Origin: Hyphomonadaceae bacterium
GTDB lineage: Bacteria > Pseudomonadota > Alphaproteobacteria > Caulobacterales > Hyphomonadaceae
NCBI GenBank assembly: GCA_016714495.1
Contig: JADKDU010000007.1
Location: forward strand, 186,001 to 250,000
Direction: 5' to 3'
DNA length: 64,000 bases
Of the stretch, positions 18,929 through 27,280 are shown one piece after another. The position numbers were made by a program, and so were the translations under genes. The notes under the pieces are model-generated. The model worked only from the letters and a program-made list of their open reading frames with translations. It was not told the origin of the DNA and did no database searches. Within the stretch, counting starts at the first letter, position 1. Each line of letters begins with the position of its first letter.

Positions 18929-20236
18929 TCAGAGAATGTATTTCGACAGGTCCTTGTTGCCGGCCATCGCCTCGACCTTCTCGCGGACATAGGCGCCGGT
19001 GATGCGGAAGGCTTCGCCAGGTTTTTCTGAGGCGGAAAAGCTGATTTCATCGAGCACGCGTTCGAGGATGGTGTGGAGGCGGCGGGCGCCGATATTCTCG
19101 ACCGAGTCGTTCACCTGCACCGCGATGTCCGCGATCGCGTCAATGGCGTCAGGCTCGAAAGCCAGATCGACGCCTTCGGTTTTCATCAGCGCCACATATT
19201 GGGTGATGAGGCTGGCTTCCGGTTCGGTGAGAATTCGCTTGAGATCATCACGGCTAAGGGCCTTGAGTTCGACGCGGATCGGCAGCCTGCCCTGCAGTTC
19301 GGGCAGCAGATCTGACGGCTTGGCGACATGGAAGGCGCCTGAGGCGATGAAGAGAATGTAGTCGGTCTTCACCGGGCCGTGCTTGGTCGACACCGTCGTG
19401 CCTTCGATGAGTGGAAGCAGGTCACGCTGCACGCCTTCACGCGAGACATCCGCGCCGGCGCGCTCGGAGCGCGAGGCGATCTTGTCGATTTCGTCGAGAA
19501 AGACGATTCCGTCTTCCTCCGCCACGCGCAGCGCCTCGCGCGTGACGGCGTCATTATCCAGCAGCTTGTCAGATTCTTCCTGCACCAGCGGCTTATAGGC
19601 GTCCTTCACCGTGGTGCGCACGCGCTTGGTGCGGCCGCCGAAGGATTTCGACAACAGGTCGCTGAGATTGACCATGCCGATCGATGAGCCGGGCTGGCCG
19701 GGAATGTCGAAGCCGCCGAGCGGCGAGGCCGTGTCGGCGACATCGACCTCGATCTCCTTGTCGTCCAGCGTTCCGGCTCTGAGCTTGGCGCGGAAGTTTT
19801 CGCGCGTGCCTGGCTGCGCCGTGGCGCCGACCAGCGCGTTGAGCACGCGCTCCTCAGCGGCGGCTTCGGCCTTGGCGAGCACATCCTTGCGGCGGCGTTC
19901 GCGCACCATCGCGATGGAAATCTCGACAAGGTCTCGGATGATCTGTTCGACGTCGCGGCCGACATAGCCGACCTCGGTGAATTTGGTCGCCTCGACCTTG
20001 AGGAACGGCGCCTTGGCGAGCTTCGCGAGACGCCGCGAGATTTCGGTCTTACCGACGCCGGTGGGGCCAATCATCAGGATGTTCTTGGGCGTCACTTCCT
20101 CGCGTAGCGCTTCGGGGAGCTGCTTGCGGCGCCAGCGATTGCGCAAGGCCAGCGCAACGGCGCGCTTGGCCTCGGGCTGACCGACAATGAAGCGGTCGAG
20201 TTCGGAGACGATTTCGCGCGGCGTGAATTCGGACAT
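18929..20236 (-). CDS. hslU: HslU, ATPase/unfoldase of the HslUV protease
   Basis: The 435-residue protein has Walker A G-P-T-G-V-G-K-T at residues 57-64, the pore motif G-Y-V-G-R-D near 91, Walker B I-V-F-L-D-E-I-D-K-I and an intact C-terminal K-Y-I-L tail that docks into HslV. It unfolds substrates and feeds them to HslV in the cytoplasm. Length is normal. It lies downstream of hslV but is separated from it by a membrane-protein gene, which is unusual. An inverted repeat sits in the ~90-base gap before its start. Confidence 0.97.
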   Translation of the reverse strand: MSEFTPREIVSELDRFIVGQPEAKRAVALALRNRWRRKQLPEALREEVTPKNILMIGPTGVGKTEISRRLAKLAKAPFLKVEATKFTEVGYVGRDVEQIIRDLVEISIAMVRERRRKDVLAKAEAAAEERVLNALVGATAQPGTRENFRAKLRAGTLDDKEIEVDVADTASPLGGFDIPGQPGSSIGMVNLSDLLSKSFGGRTKRVRTTVKDAYKPLVQEESDKLLDNDAVTREALRVAEEDGIVFLDEIDKIASRSERAGADVSREGVQRDLLPLIEGTTVSTKHGPVKTDYILFIASGAFHVAKPSDLLPELQGRLPIRVELKALSRDDLKRILTEPEASLITQYVALMKTEGVDLAFEPDAIDAIADIAVQVNDSVENIGARRLHTILERVLDEISFSASEKPGEAFRITGAYVREKVEAMAGNKDLSKYIL

Positions 20237-20255
20237 GGATTCCCTGCTGACAGAT

Positions 20256-20302
20256 CAGGCATGAGCTAGGAAGGCGGGAGGCACTTCGCTAGCTCATGCC
20301 TG
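20256..20302. repeat. 14-base inverted repeat upstream of hslU
   Basis: CAGGCATGAGCTAG at 20256-20269 is matched exactly in reverse complement by CTAGCTCATGCCTG at 20289-20302, with a 19-base spacer. It lies between the stop of the membrane-protein gene and the hslU start, both on the minus strand. No T-run follows on the minus strand, so a simple terminator is unlikely; a regulator site or an mRNA processing hairpin is possible. Confidence 0.6.
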
Positions 20303-20326
20303 CTCATGTCATCAAGCGCGTTCTTC

Positions 20327-21481
20327 TTAGGCAGGTTCTGGCGGGAAGATGCGGCCGAAGGTTCCGCTTTGCGGCGCAAGCTTCAGGATGGCTCGGCGCG
20401 CCGTGCGCCATCCGCCGCCGAGGAGGACGATAGCGCCGCCGATGATCAGCGCGGTGAGCATCAGCGTGTTGACGCCTCCCCCGCCAAGCTCGTTGACCAG
20501 CACCCACAGCGCCGTCGCGAAGGTGACGAGGCCCGAAACGATAAGGGCGCGGCGGTTGAGCGCCAGCGACAGGAGGGCAAAGGCGATCAGCACGATCAGC
20601 ATGACCGTGGCGTCCGCCATGCTGGCCGGGGCAAAGCCGGAGCCCAGCAGGAGGCCGCGCATGCCGAGGATGATCTGAGGCGCGGCCGCCATGTGCAGCC
20701 AGAAGGCGTGATCCGACGAGCGGGTGGAGCGCGTGGGATCCTTCATGTCGAAGCCGATCGCGGCAACCAGCGTTGCGATGCCGATGGCCAGCATGGCAAG
20801 GCCGCTGCCGACCTGGCCGATGCCAGCGAACTGGGCGACTGCGGTGTAGAACAGCCCCGCGGTCGCGCCGGCCAGCAGGAACAGCGAGAACGGCAGGCGG
20901 AAGCGCCAGAAGATCGCAGCGGCGGCAATCGCAGCGGCGGCGAAGCCGGCATAGCTGATGCTGGTGATGATTTCCCACGGGCCTGCGTCTCGCTCGATCC
21001 GCATGGCGGTGGTGATGGGGTCGACGAAGAAGCTGGCGAGGCCTGCGCCAACGATCGCCGAGCCCCAGGCGATGAAGATGGCAAGCGCCATGGATGGCAG
21101 GAGAAGCCGCCGCTTGCCGCAAAAATACTCCGCCAGAAGCCACGCGCCGACAACAACGGGGATGGGCCCGAGTATGACCGCGAAGCGGAGACGGTCAGCA
21201 AGCGCTGTCGCTTCCGCGAGAGAGTTCGGCTCCGTCATGGTGGAGAAGCCGAGAATGTTGGTGGCGGCGATCGCCGACAGGAAGCCGAGGCCCGTCATCA
21301 GCACGAAGATGCCGATGGTGAGGAAGACGTCGTTGAAGTTCGAGAGGAAACGCAGGTTCTCGGGGTCGAGCATGCGATCCGGGTCGTTGCGGGCTTTGAG
21401 GAAGGCTTCGAAGCGTTTTGCGCCTTCCTCGCTGATTGCGCCCGCCTCGACGGCTGCGCGTATGTCAGTCTTGTCAAACAT
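20327..21481 (-). CDS. Uncharacterised polytopic membrane protein between hslV and hslU
   Basis: The 384-residue protein has a soluble N-terminal segment of about 55 residues (D-I-R-A-A-V-E-A-G-A-I-S-E-E-G-A-K-R-F), then about ten hydrophobic helices and a short basic tail. The N-terminal helical segment before a multi-helix membrane part resembles DUF2157-type proteins, but I cannot confirm the family. Its start overlaps the hslV stop by eight bases, so it is translationally coupled to hslV, and hslU follows 90 bases downstream. No enzyme motif is visible. Confidence 0.75.
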   Translation of the reverse strand: MFDKTDIRAAVEAGAISEEGAKRFEAFLKARNDPDRMLDPENLRFLSNFNDVFLTIGIFVLMTGLGFLSAIAATNILGFSTMTEPNSLAEATALADRLRFAVILGPIPVVVGAWLLAEYFCGKRRLLLPSMALAIFIAWGSAIVGAGLASFFVDPITTAMRIERDAGPWEIITSISYAGFAAAAIAAAAIFWRFRLPFSLFLLAGATAGLFYTAVAQFAGIGQVGSGLAMLAIGIATLVAAIGFDMKDPTRSTRSSDHAFWLHMAAAPQIILGMRGLLLGSGFAPASMADATVMLIVLIAFALLSLALNRRALIVSGLVTFATALWVLVNELGGGGVNTLMLTALIIGGAIVLLGGGWRTARRAILKLAPQSGTFGRIFPPEPA

Positions 21482-22022
21482 CCAGTGTCTCCAGGACGAA
21501 GTTGCTGTTTGTGTAGACGCAGACTTCGGCCGCGATCGTCATCGCCTTGCGGGCGATCTTCTCGGCGTCGTCTTCGTACTCATACAGCGCTCGTGCGGCG
21601 GACAGCGCGTAGTTGCCCCCTGAACCAATGGCCGCGATCGGATGCTCCGGCTCGAGCACGTCGCCCCTGCCCGTGATGACGAGCAGAGAGGTTGTGTCGC
21701 CCACGATGATGAGGGCTTCGAGGTTGCGGAGATATTTGTCAGTGCGCCAGTCTTTCGCGAGTTCGACGGCGGCGCGCTGGAGATTGCCGGGGAAGCGTTC
21801 GAGTTTTTGCTCGAGGCGTTCAAAGAGGGTGAAGGCATCGGCGGTCGCTCCGGCGAAGCCTGCGAGAATCTCACCCTTCTCGCCGATGCGCCGGACCTTG
21901 CGGGCGTTGCCCTTCATGACGGTGTCGCCCATCGACACCTGCCCATCGCCCATGACGACGAGCTTGCGCCCCTTCTTCACGGCGAGAATGGTGGTGGAAT
22001 GCCAAGAGGGCTCAGACGACAT
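21474..22022 (-). CDS. hslV: HslV, peptidase of the HslUV protease
   Basis: The 182-residue protein has a nine-residue propeptide ending W-H-S before T-T-I-L-A-V-K-K, so the catalytic N-terminal threonine is Thr10 after processing. Further family motifs are G-D-G-Q-V-S-M-G and I-G-S-G-G-N-Y-A. HslV is the threonine peptidase that degrades proteins unfolded by HslU. It is the first gene of an apparent hslV, membrane protein, hslU unit. A short palindrome lies upstream in the shared promoter region with the divergent lipoprotein gene. Confidence 0.97.
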   Translation of the reverse strand: MSSEPSWHSTTILAVKKGRKLVVMGDGQVSMGDTVMKGNARKVRRIGEKGEILAGFAGATADAFTLFERLEQKLERFPGNLQRAAVELAKDWRTDKYLRNLEALIIVGDTTSLLVITGRGDVLEPEHPIAAIGSGGNYALSAARALYEYEDDAEKIARKAMTIAAEVCVYTNSNFVLETLDV

Positions 22023-22081
22023 GCGGGTACTTTCCTGACCAAGTTCACTTTATCTCGTGCGCCTGCGGCCGACAAGCAGAT

Positions 22082-22098
22082 TTATCGTTTTTCGATAA
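22082..22098. promoter_or_regulatory. 17-base palindrome between hslV and a divergent lipoprotein gene
   Basis: TTATCG, five T bases and CGATAA form a perfect palindrome in the 153-base divergent gap, about 60 bases upstream of hslV and 78 upstream of the lipoprotein start. Position and symmetry suit an operator, but no regulator can be named. Confidence 0.35.
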
Positions 22099-22175
22099 TC
22101 CGCCACAGCCCTGCTCGCCAAGCATGGACGACGTCGGGCAGGATATATCCTTCTAGCTCAGGAGATCGGAGAGTC

Positions 22176-22910
22176 ATGGCCAGGGTCGGGGGTTCACGGA
22201 GCGTAGCGGCGGCGATCGCGGCCGCGCTGGCGCTGTCGGCCTGCGGCGAAGGAAAGCCAGGCGGAGAAGCGGTCATTCTGGACGCCAAGGCGGCGATGCG
22301 GGCGGTGTTTCCCGAAGCCGTGAATGGCGAGGTGGCGATCCCGGCGTCGGGTGACAGGCCTGCGCGCATCGAGCGTCCGGTGACAGTGATCGCGGGCGAA
22401 GAGCGCCGTGTCTATCTGGTGACGGCGAAGGAGCAGACGGAGGGCTGCCATGCGTGTTCGGCCAGCATCTCGGTCTACTATCTCCAGGAGATAAATGGGG
22501 CGCTGAGCCTTTCCGCGCCTTACCGTGATCTCTACCAATCCGGCGGGTGGGGTAAGCCGGGCGAGATCAAGTCACTGACCCTGCCCCGCAATGGCGGCGT
22601 GGGCATGACAGACGAGTCCGGCTTCACGGCGCAGGGTTGCACGGCGCTGAACGTCTCAGCCTATCGATTTGATGCGAACGGTCCAAAGCGGATTCTCGAC
22701 CGCGCCCCGCTTGCCCGGGCGCAGGACGACAGGATCGACGTCAGCGGCAAGATCATCAAGCCGTACACCGCCGACAGCGACTTCACGATCGCCTACAGCG
22801 GCAATGACAACAGCGCGCCCATCGACACGACTGTGATGTGGGCGCTCGACGACGGCGTGTTGAAGCAGAGATCGGGCGAGATTCCCGAGGCCGTGGCCGA
22901 GGGCTGCTAG
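22176..22910 (+). CDS. Uncharacterised lipoprotein
   Basis: The 244-residue protein starts with a signal ending L-A-L-S-A-C-G, a lipobox, so it should be anchored to a membrane in the periplasm. A C-H-A-C motif near residue 94 and a further Cys pair could form disulfides. It is not a haem motif, because the His follows the first Cys. No family is recognised. The ATG at 22176 is preceded by GGAGATCGGAGAG; the open frame upstream of it is antisense to hslV. Its stop overlaps the end of the convergent GGDEF-EAL gene by four bases. Confidence 0.7.
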   Translation: MARVGGSRSVAAAIAAALALSACGEGKPGGEAVILDAKAAMRAVFPEAVNGEVAIPASGDRPARIERPVTVIAGEERRVYLVTAKEQTEGCHACSASISVYYLQEINGALSLSAPYRDLYQSGGWGKPGEIKSLTLPRNGGVGMTDESGFTAQGCTALNVSAYRFDANGPKRILDRAPLARAQDDRIDVSGKIIKPYTADSDFTIAYSGNDNSAPIDTTVMWALDDGVLKQRSGEIPEAVAEGC

Positions 22911-25069
22911 GCTGCGAAGCGATCTGCAGGGCGCGGACGATAGGAGCGCACGAAGGCGTCGAACTCGTCGGCGGGGAGCGGCGGGGAGTAGTAATAGCCT
23001 TGGCCGATCGTGCAGGCGCGGCGCAGCAGGAAGTCGGCCTGCTCCTTGGTTTCGACGCCCTCGGCGACGGTTTCCTGGCCGAGCGCCTCGGCCATGGCGA
23101 GGATCATCTCGACAATCGCGGGCGCATGCGGATCGGTGGAGAGCGCGCGGACGAATTGCTGGTCGATCTTGAACACGTCGAACGGCAGGCGCGTGATCGA
23201 AGCGAAGTTCGAATGGCCGGTCCCAAAGTCGTCGATCGCGAGACGCACGCCGCGATTGCGCAACGGCCACATGATGCGCGCAACGCGGTCGGGATCGGCT
23301 ACAGCGGCAGACTCAGTGATCTCGAGCTCCAGCAGCTTCGGATCAAGGCCTGAATCGTCGAGCGCCTGATCGACCGAGTTGATAAAATCCGGATCGTCGA
23401 ACTGATGCGGCGAGACGTTGACCGCAACCGAAGAAACGATGCCCTTCGCATTCCACCCGGCGGCGGCGAAGCAGGCGTCGCGCATGACGCTCTTTCCGAG
23501 TGTATGGATCAGGCCGAGTTCTTCCGCGATCGGCACGAAGACGCCCGGCGACACGACGGCGCCGTCCGGCCTGCGCCAGCGCGCCAATGCTTCGGCGCCG
23601 ACAAGCTCGCCGGATTCCAGTTTCACCTTGGGCTGGAAGACGGCGACGAATTCGCCGCGCTCGAGACCTTCCCGCAGCTCTTCTTCCAGTTTCGACTTGG
23701 CGCGCGCCTTGGCGAGCAGACCCTTGTCGAAGAAGGCGCGACGCGCACCGGTCTGGCCCTTGGCTTCCTTGAGGGCGACTTCCGCCAGCTTCAACAGGTC
23801 AGCGCCGGTGGCGGCGTCTTCCGGGGCGCGGGCGGCGCCGAAGGAGGCGGTGATCCGCACCTGCTCCTCTTCCAGCATCATGCTCTCGGAAATCGCTTTT
23901 TCGGCGGCCATCAGGAATTCGGTAATAGCTGACTGTTCCACGGACGGGAGAATGATCCCGAACTGATCGGCCCCGATGCGCCCCAAGAAAAATCCGCTGG
24001 TCTGTAGGCGTGATGCACAAGCGCGCAGCCGTTCGGCCACGGCGGCGAGCGCCATGTCGGCGACACGCGGACCGAAGGTGACGTTGACCTGTCTGAAGCG
24101 GTCGAGGTCGCAGATCACCAGATGGAAGGGCGCTCCTGCGGCAGCCGTCGCATCAAGCTTCGAGACAAAGCGCAGACGGTTTGGCAGGCGGGTGACGGGA
24201 TCGGTGTACGCCATCGTCAACGCACGGCGCATGGCGGCTTCCGAGCGGTCGTGTACCTCGTCTATGGCTGCAAGCAGCGGCTTCAGCAATCTGTCGTCAG
24301 AGGAATCGGCGAGCTTCGACTTGTCCTTCGCATCGCGCTTGCGGATGCCGCGCTCGAGATCAGTGACAGGTTTGAGCGCCCGGCTGGCGATCGGGACAAG
24401 AAATGGCGCGAGAACGGCAAGCGCGACAACAAGCACCATCGCATTGAGCAGCACGATGCCGAGCCAGATCTGCAGCGCCGGTCGCGGCTCGAACGAGAAG
24501 ACCGCATATCCCAGCGTTCCTGTCGCTCCCTCAAGAACGCGAGCGGCAAAGACCCGCCCATCCCCATCGAGAACGGCTTCGCGATCGGCCGCCAAATCCT
24601 GCAATGATTTAACCGGAGGCAGCGCGCTGGTCGCGCCGTCTCTCGCGATGAGCTTCCAGTCGGCGTCGAAAACGGCCGACTGCCCTCCGGGGAGGCCATC
24701 GGTGAGCGCGTCGACCAAAGCAGGAACCTCGGACCAGCGGCCCGCCCGGGCGTGCAGCGCGCTGACATCGGCAAGCAAGTTCACGCCGCTGGTCACGGCG
24801 ATGACCTGCTGGCGCCTGACCTCGCCCTGCGCCAGGATCGGCGTGGCGATCCATTGGGCCAAGGTGGCCACGAGCGCAGCGCAGATTGCGATCAAGGTGA
24901 CGCGGCCAGCCAGGCCAAGCCGGCGCTTGGCTGGGCGCTTCTCTTTGCGCTCCCTGGGGCGTTTGGCCGACTTATCGGGCATTTCGCTGCTGTCTGATCC
25001 GGATTCCGGTGGCATTCGTGCGTGTCGCAGCCTAAATGCTCCCGCATTCAGGATTCCTCGACCGTTCAT
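22907..25069 (-). CDS. Membrane GGDEF-EAL protein with degenerate GGDEF (probable c-di-GMP phosphodiesterase)
   Basis: The ~720-residue protein has a basic cytoplasmic start, a helix near residue 60, a periplasmic sensor-like region of about 120 residues, a second helix near 210 (I-V-L-L-N-A-M-V-L-V-V) and a linker. A GGDEF domain follows (T-D-P-V-T-R-L-P-N-R at ~290), but its signature reads G-A-D-Q-F. The EAL domain (residues ~460-715) keeps the catalytic set: E-A-L-A-R-W, E-I-T-E-S, D-D-F-G-T-G, K-I-D and E-G-V-E-T. It should therefore degrade c-di-GMP, with the GGDEF as a regulatory remnant. The start is uncertain; Met codons at 25069, 25015 and 24982 all lack a clear ribosome site. Confidence 0.88.
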   Translation of the reverse strand: MNGRGILNAGAFRLRHARMPPESGSDSSEMPDKSAKRPRERKEKRPAKRRLGLAGRVTLIAICAALVATLAQWIATPILAQGEVRRQQVIAVTSGVNLLADVSALHARAGRWSEVPALVDALTDGLPGGQSAVFDADWKLIARDGATSALPPVKSLQDLAADREAVLDGDGRVFAARVLEGATGTLGYAVFSFEPRPALQIWLGIVLLNAMVLVVALAVLAPFLVPIASRALKPVTDLERGIRKRDAKDKSKLADSSDDRLLKPLLAAIDEVHDRSEAAMRRALTMAYTDPVTRLPNRLRFVSKLDATAAAGAPFHLVICDLDRFRQVNVTFGPRVADMALAAVAERLRACASRLQTSGFFLGRIGADQFGIILPSVEQSAITEFLMAAEKAISESMMLEEEQVRITASFGAARAPEDAATGADLLKLAEVALKEAKGQTGARRAFFDKGLLAKARAKSKLEEELREGLERGEFVAVFQPKVKLESGELVGAEALARWRRPDGAVVSPGVFVPIAEELGLIHTLGKSVMRDACFAAAGWNAKGIVSSVAVNVSPHQFDDPDFINSVDQALDDSGLDPKLLELEITESAAVADPDRVARIMWPLRNRGVRLAIDDFGTGHSNFASITRLPFDVFKIDQQFVRALSTDPHAPAIVEMILAMAEALGQETVAEGVETKEQADFLLRRACTIGQGYYYSPPLPADEFDAFVRSYRPRPADRFAA

Positions 25070-25122
25070 GTGCAAAACTAGGTTCTGGAAGCGAACGCTC
25101 AGTTAATGCCGGAGGCCCGCCC

Positions 25123-25722
25123 ATGGCGGACAAAGCACGCAAAGCCGAAGTGGTCCGTGAGACCAAGGAGACCTCGATCAAGGTTTCCCTGGACGTGGAT
25201 GGCTCTGGAAAGTCGAAGATTTCCACGGGCGTGGGCTTCTTCGACCACATGCTGGAAAGCTTCGCCAAGCACTCCGCCATGGACATTAACGTGGAGGCCA
25301 AGGGCGACCTCCATATCGACCAGCACCACACGATGGAAGATGTGGGCATCGTGCTGGGCCAGGCTTTCAAGGAAGCCGTTGGCGGCTATTCAGGCGTGAT
25401 CCGCTTCGGTCACGCTTATGTGCCGATGGACGAGACCCTGGTTCGCGCCTCGGTTGACCTGTGCAACCGGCCCTACCTGATCTGGAAGGTCGGCTTCACC
25501 CGGGACAAGGTTGGCGTTGTCGACACCGAGCTGTTCAAGGAATTCTTCCACGCCTTCGCGATGAATGCGGGCGTGTGCCTGCACCTTGAGCTGCTTTACG
25601 GAGAGAACTCGCACCACATCGCGGAAGCGAGCTTCAAATCACTGGCGCGGGCGCTGCGCACGGCGGCCATGGTCGACGACCGGCTCAAGGGCAAAGTCGC
25701 GAGCACGAAGGGCTCGCTGTAG
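25123..25722 (+). CDS. hisB: Imidazoleglycerol-phosphate dehydratase
   Basis: The 199-residue protein is the monofunctional HisB. It has the two metal-binding repeats: G-F-F-D-H-M-L with H-H-T-M-E-D near residues 43-70, and a second set with H-A-F-A-M-N-A-G and E-N-S-H-H-I-A-E-A near 145-170. It performs the sixth step of histidine synthesis. The ATG at 25123 follows GGAGG. A 53-base divergent gap separates it from the c-di-GMP gene. It is first in a dispersed his run (hisB, hisH, hisA, hisF, hisE), with an 837-base gap before hisH. Confidence 0.96.
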   Translation: MADKARKAEVVRETKETSIKVSLDVDGSGKSKISTGVGFFDHMLESFAKHSAMDINVEAKGDLHIDQHHTMEDVGIVLGQAFKEAVGGYSGVIRFGHAYVPMDETLVRASVDLCNRPYLIWKVGFTRDKVGVVDTELFKEFFHAFAMNAGVCLHLELLYGENSHHIAEASFKSLARALRTAAMVDDRLKGKVASTKGSL

Positions 25723-25821
25723 CCAGTCAACCTAACCTTTGATCGTTCGCGCAGCTGGAACGACCAGTGTGCGCACGCGCATTTGCAGATGCGCGTGATC
25801 GCTTCCTGGAATGGTTCTAAA

Positions 25822-25851
25822 TCCCTCGATGCCGCGCGCAGCATCGAGGGA
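25822..25851. repeat. Hairpin with 11-base perfect stem downstream of hisB
   Basis: TCCCTCGATGC and GCATCGAGGGA pair exactly around an eight-base loop. It lies 100 bases after the hisB stop. There is no T-run, so it is not a standard terminator; it could still stabilise or end the hisB transcript. Confidence 0.5.
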
Positions 25852-25974
25852 GCCTTAATGGCCACGACAGGGGGGCGCCCTCCCCGAAGGATTTTGCATG
25901 TGATGGCGGCGCCGCTGACGAGGCGCCTCAACACGTTGCCGGACGCGGCCCGCATGATCCGAAGGGTCATCTGA

Positions 25975-26492
25975 AGACCACTCAGGGCATCCGCGTTTCC
26001 GACAGCCAGAACCAGCGGAACCCTGGCCAATACGGCGCTGTGCTGCTGGAAGATTTGTCCTGCGCGAGAAGATCCTTGACGTCGATCACGAGCGCATCGT
26101 CCACACGCGTGGCTCTGCGGCGCACGGCAATTTCGAACTCTACAAATCCCAGGCGGCGCTCACCAAGCTTTATCTCTTTCAGCGCGCTGACGAGCGGACG
26201 CCGGCATTTGTCCGCCTTTCAACGGTCGCCGGCGGCGCCGGTTCGGTCGACACGCCGTGCGATGTGCGGCTTTGCCGTGCAATTCTGCACGAGGGAGGGC
26301 AATTGAGATCTCGTCGGCGACAACATCCCGCTTTTGGCCATCCAAAGGCTATCGCCGCCACGGAGGGGGCGAAGGCGCCGCTGGACAAGGCGGGTGTCGA
26401 AAAAGACAAGGCGTCACCGGCCTTGGCCCTGACTTCATCAAGGCGGCTGGCATGCGTTTCCGGGATCGCGAGCCGAAAGTGAGAATGCTGTC
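25975..26492 (+). pseudogene. Remnant of a catalase gene (clade 2, KatE-like)
   Basis: Pieced across frames, the sequence reads the N-terminal part of a haem catalase. It has T-T-Q-G-I-R-V-S-D-S-Q-N, then L-L-E-D, L-R-E-K-I-L-D-V-D-H-E-R-I, V-H-T-R-G-S-A-A-H-G-N-F-E, T-P-A-F-V-R-L-S-T-V-A-G and G-F-A-V-Q-F-C-T-R-E-G-N, where a TGA follows. D-L-V-G-D-N-I-P comes next. The sequence then jumps to a far C-terminal motif (K-A-I-A-A-T-E-G-A-K-A-P-L-D-K-A-G-V and F-R-D-R-E-P-K-V-R), so several hundred codons are deleted. At least two frameshifts and one stop are present. The His of the H-G-N-F-E motif survives but the proximal haem tyrosine region is gone. It cannot make an enzyme. Confidence 0.8.
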
Positions 26493-26559
26493 CCTGGACG
26501 GCTTTTCGGAACCATGTTGGTCATGACATGCAGGCCGGGGCGCGCTATTTCCTTGCCTC

Positions 26560-27213
26560 ATGACCCGCCTTGCAATCATCGACTATGGCTCGGGCAATGT
26601 CCGATCGGTTCAGCGCGCGCTTGAAGCGGCCGCGAACCATTTCGAGATTCCCCTCACCGTCACACTGACAGACGATCCGGATCGGATCCGGCAGGCGGAC
26701 CGCATCGTTCTGCCGGGCGTCGGCCACTTTGCCGATTGCGCCGCCGGGCTGGCCAGCCGCACGGGGGTGACTGAAGCCCTGAACGAAGCCGTATTCCGCA
26801 GCCGGCGCCCGTTCCTGGGCGTTTGCGTTGGCATGCAGCTGATGGCGGATGTCGGCCGCGAGGATGTCGAGACGCGCGGGCTGGGATGGATTCCCGGCGC
26901 GGTCGAACGTATCCGGCCGAAGGACGCCGCGGGCGCGGACCTGCCCGTGCCGCACATGGGCTGGAATGTGCTGACGGACCTGAAATCCCACCCCGTGCTC
27001 AACGGGCTGAAGCAGGACCCGCACGTCTATTTCGTGCACTCCTACGCGTTGACGGCGGAGCATCGCGATCACGTTGCGGCGCGTTGCGACTATGGCGGGA
27101 AATTCGTGGCGGCGGTCGCACGCGACAACCTGTTTGGCACGCAATTCCACCCCGAAAAGAGCCAGCAGGCAGGCCAGACCATTCTCGCCAACTTCCTGCG
27201 CTGGAAGCCCTGA
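26560..27213 (+). CDS. hisH: Imidazole glycerol phosphate synthase, glutaminase subunit
   Basis: The 217-residue protein is a class I glutamine amidotransferase. It has I-D-Y-G-S-G-N at the start, the nucleophile Cys in L-G-V-C-V-G-M-Q near residue 87 and the catalytic His-Glu pair in Q-F-H-P-E-K-S near 195. It delivers ammonia to HisF. It sits 68 bases before hisA. The start follows the catalase relic region, so it probably has its own promoter. Confidence 0.96.
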   Translation: MTRLAIIDYGSGNVRSVQRALEAAANHFEIPLTVTLTDDPDRIRQADRIVLPGVGHFADCAAGLASRTGVTEALNEAVFRSRRPFLGVCVGMQLMADVGREDVETRGLGWIPGAVERIRPKDAAGADLPVPHMGWNVLTDLKSHPVLNGLKQDPHVYFVHSYALTAEHRDHVAARCDYGGKFVAAVARDNLFGTQFHPEKSQQAGQTILANFLRWKP

Positions 27214-27280
27214 TCGTTGACAAGGCGCGCTTTCGGCCCTCCAACGGCGCGTCTCGAAGCGCCCTTAAGACGGGAAGAAA

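Larger units (their letters stand above)
25723..26559 (+). other. Gap between hisB and hisH holding a catalase relic
   Basis: No intact gene is visible in these 837 bases. Positions 25975-26492 are a decayed catalase. The first ~250 bases contain an 11-base hairpin and no recognisable coding potential. The last ~65 bases lead to hisH and probably carry its ribosome site and promoter. Confidence 0.6.

Noticed and set aside
25783..25974. Short open frame between the hisB hairpin and the catalase relic
   Set aside because: No domain or ribosome site; it may include the decayed catalase N-terminus but I cannot show it.
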